This document shows, one piece after another, positions 44,989 through 55,872 of a DNA stretch of 64,000 nt (the first letter of the stretch is position 1; each line of letters starts with the position of its first letter). The notes below the pieces were generated by a model, which had not been told where the DNA came from, ran no database searches, and was given only the letters and a program-made list of their open reading frames with translations. The translations under genes were made by a program, and so were the position numbers. The stretch is from Apodospora peruviana (Eukaryota; Ascomycota; Sordariomycetes; Sordariales; Lasiosphaeriaceae), in NCBI GenBank assembly GCA_033439685.1, contig JAUEDM010000006.1:3348001-3412000 (forward strand). Reading direction: 5' to 3'.

Positions 44989-47400
44989 GGCATTTATTTT
45001 AGTCTTGTGATGGAGTGTTACTCCTTTCATGATTTCACATTTTGCTACTATTCCTCCCTGAAAGATAGATACCACTGCCAATACCAACTGGACAGAGATC
45101 TTGGGTGTCTGTTCTGTTATCCCTTATGTTGCTGTTATTTTTACCTATTTATTTGCACTGTTTGTTCTTCATAGTTGTGTTCGTTGTTGACTTTGTTTCT
45201 CGCACTCGAATGGCGTCTGGTGCGTTTAGACTGACAGAGGCTGACAGGAGATTCAATGTTGCATTCAAGTTCGTAACTCATCTACCGGTCGGTAGGCCAG
45301 GTACTCAGGATGGTTACCATTCGTTTCTAATTTCGCTATATATGTTGGTTGGCGCGAGTTTGAAGACTTAGTCTCTGAAGCAGCACGCAGGAGGGAGGGC
45401 CCAAGGAGAACGCTCCTGACGTCAGTCTACCTTCATATAAGAGCTAATCTTCCCTTATCCCCGTATCAAGACTTAAAGTTGGGTCGGGTCTTGAGAGGAT
45501 GCAGTTGCCGCGGAGTTAAGGTTGACGAACATGACCTTCTTCTAATTTGAGATCCTGCGTATACAGTACAGAATAACTGCACGTCTGAATAGGACCGACC
45601 ATCGTTATATTTCAGGAAACAAAAGGCCCCCGTCAAGGAAACTGTTATATATTTGGTGTAAAGTTTGGCGAGAGGAAGGTGTTTGACCACGCGAAGGGTG
45701 ATCATGTTTCTCTCCGGATTACGGGATACGTTGCTGCCTTGTTCTTGTTTTGAGACAGGGAAGGGGGTCAGTGATTACGTAGACCGGAACATGTGAAGCG
45801 CCGGGGCATTAATCCATAGAATATCGAGAAGAAGCCTCATTTTGTAGAACATCCGTCTGCATCGGAGGATTGCCAGGAGAAATCTGGTCCCGCCTGCACA
45901 TCACAAAGTCTTGGCACAGATCAGGTTTGGCCCGCCGGGTCTGGGTCAGGGTCCGTACCTTGCCGCTGGGGATTGCATGTTTTGACCAGGGACGCCTCTG
46001 ATCTGATGAGTCGAAAACACAACTCCTCGATGGAAGCGCCGGGTCGTCGGGTGGCAGTGTTGAAGACTTTGTTAAAGTGCAGGCGCCGAGTCGACTGCTG
46101 CCCGGGGCTCGGCAAGTCGGGAGAATTTACGGGGGTGGTTGGTGATGAAACCGGCCTGCGTTTGACAACCGTCGCAGGATGTGGCAGCTTTTTGCTTGTG
46201 CGCTGTGCGCTACCCATTTTACCCCTGCTGCCCTGGGCGCTGTTCCGCACGACAGCGTTAGAACCGCAAACCTTATTTCGGCTCCCTTTTCGTCCGGTCT
46301 TCAACAATTCTCTTGAGAGACGGCAACTGTGGTCCATCGCTCGGCCATCTCTATCTGGGGTTCATCTCTCTGCAGGGCCTCTTTCCGCATCATCATGTCT
46401 GATGAATTGTCGATTATACTGGTAACTGTCTGCACCGGGGCCTTCTTGTTAGCGGCCAACAACCTTCGTCAACGTATTTCATCCCATTTAGGAGGTTGGA
46501 TGCAAAGTATTGGATTCCGGTGCCGACATCATTCAGTAACATAAAGGATCAGACTGTTTGCTTGCTGAGTGTATCACCACCGGCTGGGCGTACGCGGAGT
46601 GCAGTCCTCTTCGGGTGTGGCGGCGACACGACACGACACGACGCGACAGCCAAGATGGAAGAGGGTTTGGTGAAACGTACCGAGGCGGCTTCCCTCTTAA
46701 CTGACTAACCAGTGAGCACAACGGTGGTGTCGCTGTGAGTGTGGAATCGTCGAGGTTTCAATCTCTTTAGTTCTCGGTGAAGCACCAGGGTCCGAGGCAG
46801 ACAAGACCCCCGTTGACGATGCACCCCAGGGAAGATGCTCCGTTAATGTCGTTTCTTTCTGGGGTATCGCACGTCCATTTTTCTACACCATGTTACCCTT
46901 CTGTCGTCAACTGCAAGTGCAGCTGTACAACGCCATGGTTTATGGTCAAAACGTCGCCATGTTTCAAGGGCATCTTCCCCCCCCCCCCAAGGTCTTGTGC
47001 TGTGAGACCCCGGCCTCTCGTTCCCACCCCTTTCCGAATGAGAGCAGAGCCTCGAGACAGGGGTGTGGTTCACCATCCGGGCGATCTTTCACGGGCCCTG
47101 AGTATCTCTCACTTGCGACACTACTCTGCTCTTATATTCATGCCGTTGCCCAACCCGTTGGACTGGCCCTCTCTCTTTTTTCTCTTTCTTCTTTCATCCA
47201 TTGTCAAAATTGTTCTTCGGTTGAGGCTTGTTCTTTTCTCTCTCTGTTTACTTACTGTCTTTCTCTAATCTACTATTCTCACTACCAGGCTAGTCCTGCT
47301 TTATTGTTGACAAAAGCGCGAGTCGCTGTTCGATTTTTTTATCAGTCACTCCTTTCGACGACATCAAGTCACTAAAAACACAACACACAAAACTTTCAAA
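44989..47400. other. Intergenic, no supported gene
   Basis: About 2.4 kb. It has many short frames on both strands but no domain. A small ACACG-type repeat lies near 46625-46640, and a C run near 46980-46990. The last about 200 bases are C/T-rich, the likely promoter and leader of the cupredoxin gene. Confidence 0.45.
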
Positions 47401-48148
47401 ATGCAATTCACAACACTCACCCTTGCCGCTCTCGCGAGCCTGGCAACCGGTATGTTACCACCACTCCCAAGTATACCATTATAGAGATGCTAATGATGAC
47501 CACAGCCCAAAAGACCCATGTCGTCACAGTCGGGATGAACGCCACGCTCACGTACTCGCCCAACAGCCTGACCGGCGTCGCCGCCGGCGACCTCGTGCAG
47601 TTCCAGTTCAAGGCCGGCAACCACACCGTGACCCAATCGACGTTCGACAAGCCGTGCGAGCCCATCTCGATGAACAGCAACATCACGGGCTTCCACTCGG
47701 GCTTCCAGCCGGTCGCCGCCAGCGCCGCCATGGGCATGATCCCCACCTACACCATCATGGTCAACAACACCAACCCCATCTGGATCTACTGCGCCAAGGA
47801 GATGCACTGCGAGAAAGGCATGGTCATGGTGATCAATGAGAAGTGAGTTTTCGACCGATAATATGAGATGTAACGAAGTTTAGTTGCTAACTGTGTTGAA
47901 AAAGTCCTACGGCCAACTCGTCCCGCACCCTGGCCGCCTACAAGGCTGCTGCCAACAGCACCGCCGCCACTATTCTTCCTGGCGGCGAGTCGGCCACCGG
48001 CACTGGTGGTACTGGCGGCACCACCCCGGGCACCGCCGACAGCGCCCCGGGCGCCAGCGGGAGCCCGACCGCCGGCGCTGGCATGCTCGCTGCTCCTTCC
48101 ACGCTTATACTCGTCGCCGCGGCGGGTCTCGCTACCTTCTTCTTGTAA
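47401..48148 (+). CDS. GPI-anchored extracellular cupredoxin-like protein
   Basis: Three exons, 47401-47449, 47506-47842 and 47905-48148, give 209 residues. The signal peptide MQFTTLTLAALASLATG is followed by a cupredoxin domain (about residues 17-130): VVTVGMNATLTYSPNSLTG, then GNHTVTQ, and then WIYCAKEMHCEKGMVMVIN. The expected type 1 copper ligands are all present: His in NHTV, Cys in YCAK, His in EMHC and Met in KGM. A Ser/Thr/Gly-rich stalk follows (about 135-185) and a hydrophobic tail (STLILVAAAGLATFFL) fits a GPI-anchor signal. It is therefore likely a copper-binding protein on the outer membrane or in the wall. The function of this fungal family is not established. Several N-glycosylation sites are present. 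Confidence 0.9.
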
Positions 48149-48745
48149 AGAAGGGAATGAGGAGTTTGGATTGAAGGGCGGACGTGTTGTGTTAGCATTG
48201 GATATTAATTTTTCTGGATGATACCTGGTGGTTGGTGATGGAACAAGATGGTGGAGGATGACGACGAAAAAAAAAAACAGATGAGAAAAAGAAAATTTCT
48301 TGGGTAAACCGGTGTTTTTTTTTCTCCCATCTCTCTACCCACCTGGCTTGGGCGAGATTTTGTTGGCTGCTGTGTCTCTTTGTGTGATGGCGGCGTTTAT
48401 TATTCTCTTCTTTTTTACACTTCCTGTATATGAACGATCCTCATCCTCATGCCTCCTAGAACAAGGCGTGTGTTGTTATATTACATATATATTTACCTGC
48501 ATCGACTTTATCACTCTCACGTTCATCAGTGATATTCGAGTAAAATAATCTGGAAATCTTTCCTTTGGTAATACACTTGACACTTTAAAGAGAACTTCAA
48601 CGATTTCCAACCTGATAGTTTATTCCAAACCAGCCACAACATATTTCCAGATCAAATCCATATACCCTAACATCCCATCCGCTTCTTTTCCCAGTCCCCT
48701 GACATTATATCTACAAAGCCTAACTTTACCCCCGTTCAGTTCAGC
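48149..48745. other. Convergent intergenic region
   Basis: About 600 bases between the convergent cupredoxin and MAPR genes. Only short frames without domains are present. Confidence 0.5.
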
Positions 48746-49630
48746 CTATTCCTGTTGCTTCCCAGGGAGCGACCTCGTCTTCCTTCCCTGCCCAGCAACA
48801 TCGCACAACTTCCTCCTCGGCTCAGTACCGGGCCACCCCTTCGGCCGTTTGACGTACCCGACAAAATTGTATTTCTTGCTATTCGCAAAGAACTTAACCC
48901 AGTGATCCAAACCGTCGTGTACTTTCTGGAGCGCATCAGCAAGCTCTTCGGCGCGCATTTTTTCAAATTCTTCCTTGGTGAAATGCTTGTCGATCTTTGG
49001 GTCGTCGATAGGCAAATACATCTCCTCGACGCCGCGCATGTCGGCGGTGCGGTCCTCGGCGAAACAGCCCGTCACGTAGGCGCGGCTGGCGTCGCAGCCC
49101 GCGAACCAATGGTAGGACCCGCCAGGCCCATAAGTGCGCCGGTTGGCCGAGACGTCATAGATTGTGCCGTTGATGGCTAGATAGATTGGTTTGGAGGGGT
49201 CGGTGCCGTCGTAAGCCGAAAGCTCGGCCGGGGTGAGGTACAGCGGTCCGCGCTTTATTTGTTGAGGTGTAGTTAGTATGGGATCCTCTTTATGATTTGG
49301 TGCAATAGAGGGAGGAAGGTGTACCAATTGACTCTTCCACCAGTCTACTCTCAGGTAGTTTGGCGGGTGATTCATGCCCCAGAAGAAGGTCTCGCCGCCC
49401 GAGATCAGGTAGCTCAAGCCGCTCGAGGCGAGGAAGAGAAAGGTGATGACGCGGAGGATGTCGACGAGCGGGCTGTAGGTGTCCTCATTGTCGATTTTAC
49501 TCTTCTTGGGAGCGACCCGTCCTTTGACGGTTGGCGATATTATCTCTTCGGATTCTGTCTCGGACACTTCCGGGGGGGTATCTTTCGAGTCTGGTTTGCG
49601 TCGCCGGACTGCCGGGTCGAAGTCGTCCAT
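48746..49630 (-). CDS. Membrane-anchored cytochrome b5-like (MAPR) heme protein
   Basis: The start ATG at 49630 gives MDDFDP. One intron, 49324-49253 (72 bases), is predicted: donor GTACACC, branch ACTAAC, acceptor AAAG. It has no stop and is a multiple of three, so both forms stay in frame (270 residues spliced, 294 unspliced). After an acidic N-terminus there is one membrane helix (about residues 55-76) and a short loop. A domain of the membrane-associated progesterone-receptor/Dap1 type follows (about 105-210: LYLTPAELSAYDGTDPSKP, YLAINGTIYDV, SYHWFAGCDASRAY). Such proteins bind heme and assist cytochrome P450 enzymes and sterol synthesis in the ER. The long C-terminal part, after EEFEKMRAEELADAL, is typical of the fungal group. 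An upstream in-frame ATG at 49759 is probably leader. Confidence 0.88.
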   Translation of the reverse strand: MDDFDPAVRRRKPDSKDTPPEVSETESEEIISPTVKGRVAPKKSKIDNEDTYSPLVDILRVITFLFLASSGLSYLISGGETFFWGMNHPPNYLRVDWWKSQLVHLPPSIAPNHKEDPILTTPQQIKRGPLYLTPAELSAYDGTDPSKPIYLAINGTIYDVSANRRTYGPGGSYHWFAGCDASRAYVTGCFAEDRTADMRGVEEMYLPIDDPKIDKHFTKEEFEKMRAEELADALQKVHDGLDHWVKFFANSKKYNFVGYVKRPKGWPGTEPRRKLCDVAGQGRKTRSLPGKQQE

Positions 49631-50479
49631 TTTTTGTTGTCTGTCGAGTTGGAACTGTGGGAAGCCGGACAATGGCAGATTTAAGGAGACGGGGAAAATA
49701 TTCGACAAGAGGACACACAGTAATAGAAAAGAAGATCGACCCGGAGCTTTGCAATGCAACGGGTGATATTGCCAGATTGCAACGGCTATGCGAGGCTGAA
49801 CTAGTGGGATGCTTCAAGTTCCCATCATCTCGACGTCGCCACACTTCCCCGGCTTCGCTTGGCTTGCGAGACCGTTATCTCATTGGCTAGCTTCGCCTTC
49901 TCCAAATGCAAGGCTGACGAACTGAGGAGTCGGCCCCCAAACCGGCCCAAAACGGAAATGCAGAGAAACCCACTTTCAGCGGAGCTCGATTTCCGTCGCC
50001 CGGGCAACTTGGCCAAAGGCCCGACGTTTGGTTGGCCAGCCCGCCAGGCCCCAGTATCCCAGAACGGCAAACGGTAAATAGAGGAACCCTGCCAAAATTG
50101 ACTTCCCTACCCGCATGTGTGGATGCGGGACACAGCGTGAGAGAAGTGCACTAATTTATTAATTGCGTGCACCCGCATCCTTACCCACTCTTCAACCCAT
50201 TGAGAGGACATCCGTTGCACGAGGCAAACGACACCAAACTGCAGTTTTAGTCTTGGAGCAACAGAACCAGGTACAGCCATAAACAGCGGTTGTTGTCTTC
50301 CACTACGACGATTATCTCGGGTCCGTCCCGGCGCAAAGTACGAATACACACGCAAAACCTCGCATTACATGACGCACAGCCGTCGGACGACGACATCACT
50401 ACGCGCGTCTCATTCCCAATAACACCACTCCCACCACCCCGAAACGCGAATCGAAGCCCCGATCCGGAGCCGAGCCGAG
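49631..50479. promoter_or_regulatory. Divergent promoter region of MAPR and coiled-coil genes
   Basis: About 850 bases between divergent starts. Nothing specific is seen beyond short frames on both strands. Confidence 0.4.
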
Positions 50480-52767
50480 ATGGATTCACCCGGCGGCAGC
50501 GTCGGCGCGCTGCAGGAGCTATCGCACAACCAGCAGCGGGCCGAGACACCGCTCTTCGCGGCGATCCGTCGCGGCGATGATGCGCGCGACAGCTCCGTTG
50601 TCGATAAGATCGCCCAGTTTAACACCCTCGCTCAGCAGTCGAAACAGCTCGAGCGCAAAACGGCCGACGCGGCGTTAAAGCGGGCTATGCTCGGCCGCGA
50701 GGAGGCCGAGGCCGAGATGCGTCGGTACAGAGACGAGGCCAGGCTGCTCAAGAGGCACTTGGAAGAAGGCCGAGACAGAGAACGCAAAGTCGGCGAAAGA
50801 CTTGAGCAGGTGATGGTGGGTTACCTGGCTTGAAACAAGATAAACTTGAAGGTCGAACAGTGGGCTAACAAGAAATGATGGATAAACAGGAAAACTACGG
50901 GCGCGCAAAAGAGACACACGCCCACACGCAAGCATTATGGGAGAAGGAAATCCGGCGCGCGCGGAAAGAGACGTTTAAATCGCAGAGCGCGCTGGTGAAG
51001 CTCCAAGAAGAGCTGCAATCGGCCCGAACCGCGCAAAAAGCAACAGCGGAGGAACTCGATCGCGAGAAGGAGAGGAGCAAAGAACGAGAACAGGAGGCGT
51101 TTGCGGCGCGATATACCCTTGTGGGTCTTCAAGAGCAGTTGGACCAAGCACTCGAGAGGGTCAGGATTCTAGAACAGGAGCGAGACGCGTTCAAGACTAT
51201 CGCCAAGAACGAGGAGGAAGTTGCGCGCATCGCTTCCCAAGGGAAGCTTCCGTTGCCGCCATCCCCGGCGGAGGATGACGAGTTCGCATCACCCTACAAG
51301 CGGCCAGTGCGCGTGTCGTCAATCAACGTCAAGGCCTCTGCGAGCACCGAAGCGGAGATCGAGGAGCTGATCCGACTCTGGCACTGGGAGAAGCAGCGCG
51401 CCGACCGGGCGGTGGAACACGTCGAGTTCCTCGAAGTGGAGTGCCATCTGAAGGTCTGCCCGGCCGCGAAGTCCAAGTCCCTGTCGCGATCGAGCACCGT
51501 CCGGCCCCCCAGCCCGCGTCGCAGACGAGCTACTCCCTCGAAAATCGTTGATGCCGGAGACTTGGTGATTCTTAGCGAGAGCAGCGCTCCCTCGTCGCCA
51601 GGGCGCAAGCCGTCGCCTAAGAGATCCAAGACCGACAGGCTTAGGGAGGACAAGGAACTCAGGCGGAGCACCATCTTCGTACCGTCCGAGGGCATCTTTC
51701 GGACCGTGACTCAGTACGAGGCCGAAAATGCAGCAGCAGCAGCAGCTCAGAGTGCCCCAGAAATAGTTCTTCCTTCCATCGAGTCTTCTACCGAGGACGA
51801 GCCAATTTCGAGCCAGGCCCCGACGCCCACCGAGAACATGCCGTCGGTGTATGCCCGGACGCCATCGGTTGACCCTCCCGATTTTGCGACCCTCGCTCAC
51901 CAGCGCATGTCCCTCCTCTCTCTGCTCGATGCAGACCACCGCGATGTCGACCCTCCAACAAAATTCAACATTCCGACCACGCCCGGTCCGGCACCCCCGT
52001 CGCACCAAAATCCGGTGTTGGGCCGCCCAAAATCGTTGTCGCCGGCCAGTTCCGCTCGCAGTAGTTGCAATAATGGCAATGACAATGACGACCTTGATGT
52101 AGACACTGAAGCGGAAAATACCATCACGACAACCACTTCAGGGCAATACACGCCCACACAACTGCTCCGGGGGCCGTCCCTGGAAGCGCTGCCTATAAAC
52201 GGGCATCTGCAGCAGCAGCAGCAGCATCAAAACCAAACCGCGCCCGCCGCGTTGCCTCCTCCTCTAGCGAGGACGCCAGAACAGCAACAGGACGAAACAG
52301 AAAAATCACGAGAGCAAGAGGAGAAACAGTCGGCAATTCTGTCCATGAGCCGCCCACACACCACGGCAGCGCACTATGCCTTTCACGCGACAACGACGAC
52401 GACCAAAGTCCCGCTCCGAGAGGAAACAAAGGACCCAAACATGGCCGCGCGGTTGATGAAGCTGCAGCGGACACCATCCCACGGAGACAACCAGCCGTCC
52501 TTCGACGTGAATAACCCGGCCCTGACGCCCACCATGACGCGCGAACAGGCGCTGGCGCAGATTCGCGAGCGTAGGGGCCGCGCGAGGAGTGTCAACGGCA
52601 AGGGAGGAGGGGTTACTTCTGCTCCGACGACGTCTTCTGCGGTTACACCAAGAAGGCAGATGCTCGAGGGTGTGGAGAGACGGGACGTTAGTGCCCCTGC
52701 CGGAACTACGGTAAGGTCGGGGAGGATTACGCCGGGCCCCGTGGGGATGCGGAGGGTTAGGTCTTAG
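50480..52767 (+). CDS. Long coiled-coil protein of unknown function
   Basis: Two exons, 50480-50815 and 50890-52767, give 737 residues. The intron (GTGGGT donor) interrupts the coiled coil, which runs from about residue 40 to 255 with many Glu, Lys, Arg and Ala. A well-ordered segment at about 275-310 (ASTEAEIEELIRLWHWEKQRADRAVEHVEFLEVECHLK, here cut by hand) looks like a conserved docking helix. The rest is Ser/Pro-rich, with basic patches (RRRRATPSK, SPKRSKTDR), and likely disordered. A final helix (MTREQALAQIRERRGRARS) is conserved-looking. I do not recognise the family. Proteins of this layout in fungi sometimes associate with spindle pole or septum structures, but nothing here proves that. 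Confidence 0.8.
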
Positions 52768-53472
52768 TCTGACATCTGGCTGCGCTCGGTTTGGTTGGAG
52801 AGGAGTTTGGAGTGGGATTTTGAGGAGGTTGTGTGTGGTGGGGAGTAAGAAGGGATTCTGTTGGGCTAAAATTGGCCATATGATGATGTTGTGCTGTTGT
52901 TAGTGTTTTGTTGTTATTTGTGGAGAGCGTGTGGTGGTGGTTTTTGTTTTCCCTGGTTTCTTTACTTTCTGTTTGGTTGGATGGATGTTTGGCTGGTTGC
53001 ATTCGCGAAAATGTCTCTGAAGGAGCTCTCGGAGTCTTGCTCTTTTTCTTGTCTGTTGGATATTGCATCTTCGGACAGGGCAGGATAGGTATGATGAACA
53101 GTCGTATCTGCATACGCATCAAGGTGCGAACACGGGCTGTTGGTGAACGGACTGCTCTTGTTTAATGATGTGTATGATAAAGACGGTGTTAAGACTTTCT
53201 TTGATAATTAATAATCTTGTTTTCAAAAGACCTGGTTGGTAGTCCACTTATCTCGCTCATGTTTGTGGTTCTGTGAAACGGGCAAGCCTTTATGTGTATT
53301 AGAGAGAGTTGGCCGTCTGGAACTCCCAGAGGCGGTCATTATTTTCGCGTCCTATACAAGTTAAAAGGGACCAATGCAAACATTTCCAACCTAAGTCTCA
53401 TTTGTACTAAATAAGCTATTGCTCATAGGTATGAGTGCATTTCTTAAACGGCTTCACGGAATGCCATCTCAG

Positions 53473-53497
53473 ACCTACCAGTCCCTCCCTGGTAGGT
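53473..53497. repeat. Short perfect inverted repeat (hairpin)
   Basis: ACCTACCAG and CTGGTAGGT flank a seven-base C/T loop, giving a perfect 9-bp stem. It lies in the convergent intergenic region, 120 bases before the diverged repeat. It may be a transcription-end structure or a remnant of a mobile element. Confidence 0.6.
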
Positions 53498-53617
53498 GTT
53501 ATGTACATTGATATATTGGCTAGAAGAATAGGCGACAAGGATACAACATATTAATGATGAATAAGAAACAAGTTTAAACCAAACAAGTGTGTCTCTCTTA
53601 TCCCACGGCTCACAGAC

Positions 53618-53905
53618 GCACGATGGGTGTTAAAGACCGTGCCGCATGGAACATCAACCTTGATGATATACTGCAATGCGATCACAAGGCAGATGAATTC
53701 CATATTACCTATTTCACACACGTGTACGGAATATTGCGGATACCGACATGCAGTCTTTTGACGTACATATGGCCCTTACAGCCGCTTACCTCCTTCAACA
53801 CAGTGCACGCACTTCACTATAAGGTGGTAGAGAGCATGGGTCCATACTAGACGATACTTAGATAAAATAGAAGTAGAACTGAACGTTCAGATAGAAGAAT
53901 AATAC
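53618..53905 (+). repeat. Diverged repeat, copy 1 (order A-B)
   Basis: Block A (about 53618-53727) and block B (about 53738-53905) each match a part of 57206-57500 on the opposite strand, at roughly 80 percent by eye. Differences are mostly C/T and G/A. The frame in block A (MGVKDRAAWNINLDD...) is broken in the other copy. Confidence 0.75.
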
Positions 53906-54080
53906 TGCATATACAATAGATCTGAAGAAAAATATAATATTCCTTTCTCCTCCCATATGTTTTGTTTCCTTCGGAACTATATACCTTATACCCAAACACT
54001 TTGCTCGCTAACTCAATCAATCATACCAACATCTCAATATAAATAAAAGATTCTTCCCTCTTTGAAAGCATGTTAAGACG

Positions 54081-55872
54081 TTAACCGCCCAAAAAGCCCC
54101 TCTGCGCATTCCTCGCGTGCTCCGAACTCATCGCATCCAACTTGACCGCGACAAGCATACACTCCACGGCCGATTTCCCATTTTTGGCCCCCTGTATCCT
54201 CAACCTCCACAATCCATTTCTAACAACCCACTCCTCCCCAGAAGACACTCCAGCAGTCCCACCAATGCTGATCCCGGGACCACCACCAGGAGTCCTATCA
54301 TGCGAATCAATCCGCCTCCGTTTCCTTGCCGACGGAAGCGGCAGCTGCATCGGCGTGTGGGCCGACATGGGCGAGTCGTTGCCCTCCTGGCCGTGCATAT
54401 TGACACCTCCGGCCGAGCTGGGAACGGACATATTGCCGCCTCCGACGCTGACGCTACTTCCCGCTCCCAGGAAATGGTCACCGTCATCAGGAAACGCCCA
54501 CGGCCGCCCATCCAGCACGACGCTAGCCTCCGGGTCCATCATGACGCGCACGAGGTCTTCGCTGAGCGGCGTGTTTCCGGGAGTCGGCGGCTGGCTGCTC
54601 ACCCCGCCCTTGGCCATCAATAACCCCAAAGGCTGCGTGGTAGGCGGTAAATTAAGCTTGGTAGCAATCACCTCGAACATCTTGGCGACCCTCGTACGCG
54701 CATTGCCGAAAAACTCGGCCCTGATCCCACCGCCTAACCCAAAATGCAGCCGGGTGCTTTCCTCGCCAATCTCAAGCACCAACTCGTACGGCTTATCGTC
54801 GACAAAAGGGCGCGCGTAGTTGACCCAGCCGGCCAGCGGATCGACGGCCGTCGGCTCGCAGGCCACGGTGATGCCCGACTTGAGAATGTCGCGCAGTCTG
54901 AGGACGATCTCGTCGCGCTGGCGGGCCTGGTTGTACGAGATGCTGTGCGGGATTAGGCGTTGCTCAAGGCCTTTGAAGTTGAAGTAGCGGCAGTCGCGCA
55001 GGAGCTCGGCGCGGTGAGTCTCGTCGCGGATGGCGACGGGATAACCCCGGAGCATGTGCAGCAGTTCGGCGAAGGTTTCGGCGCTGCGCAGGGGCACCGA
55101 GGGCGGCATGATCGACGGCGGGCGGAGGAGGCCTTCCTTGTCCAGCCCGGGAAACAGGTTGTCGGGCGTGTGGAAGAAGATGGCGAATCCTAGAGAGAAG
55201 AAATTGGGCGAGTTGCCCGGGTCGGTGAACAGCTCGCGCGGGATCTGGAATTCTCGGTGCCCGACCGAGGTGAAGACTGATTCTTCGTAGAGTTGGGACA
55301 TTAGTTTTGGAACTATTATGGAGATGTTAGTTTTGTTTGTTGATGATGATAAGTTCGTGAAGATAACTCACGAGTATAAAATTGGGCGTCGGCAAAGAGC
55401 CGTACAAAGTGAGTCGCATCGCGTGGTTGGACATGGTATCCCTGGAGGTGAAGAGAGATGTCTTTGAACGTGATGGGATCTCGGTCGATATAAAGGGTCC
55501 GGATGGCGGACGAGATGTCTTCGCCATTCTCCTCGGCCTGTTTGATCTGGGCCTCAAAGTACTGTGAGAAATATGAGGGTGCTGTGACGGGTTGTAAGTG
55601 GTTTTGTCCTGTATCTCAAGTGAGATAGATGGTAACTCACCATCGGATGAAAGAGATGCGCCCGATAGTTTGAACAGCTCGCAGCCGATCTGGATGGGAA
55701 ATACCCGCTCATGAGGGAGAATTCTCGGGATTTTGGATATGAGCCGCACCGACGAGTCGGTATGGGGTGTGGCATTGCGGTGATTGCTATTCTGTAGGGC
55801 CAGCTTTGAGTGCCCGAGTCCGAGGCCGGCAGGCCCGGCGCCGTGCTGATCAGCGCCGAGAATTGCCGCCAT
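54081..55872 (-). CDS. Tandem BTB/POZ domain protein
   Basis: Three exons, 55872-55641, 55581-55372 and 55312-54081, give 557 residues. Two copies of a BTB/POZ (KCTD-like) fold can be seen. The first, about residues 57-155, has FPIQIGCELFKLSGASL, LYIDRDPITFKDISLHLQGY and FVRLFADAQFYTLPKLMSQL. The second, about 165-270, has FQIPRELFTDPGNSPNFFSL, ETFAELLHMLRGYPV and RAELLRDCRYFNFKGLEQRL. The two copies align block for block. BTB domains mediate dimer or tetramer assembly and link to Cul3 ligases. The second half has a conserved-looking region (LVLEIGEESTRLHFGLGGG and ARTRVAKMFEVIATKLNL), then a Ser/Gly/Pro-rich disordered stretch with a basic cluster (ARKRRRIDSHD), and a final strand-rich part. 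The function is unknown, and a nuclear adaptor role is only a guess. Confidence 0.88.

Larger units (their letters stand above)
52768..54080. other. Convergent intergenic region carrying repeat copy 1
   Basis: About 1.3 kb, AT-rich toward the right. It holds a 25-base hairpin at 53473-53497 and the first copy of a diverged repeat at about 53618-53905, both listed separately. No gene is supported. Confidence 0.5.
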
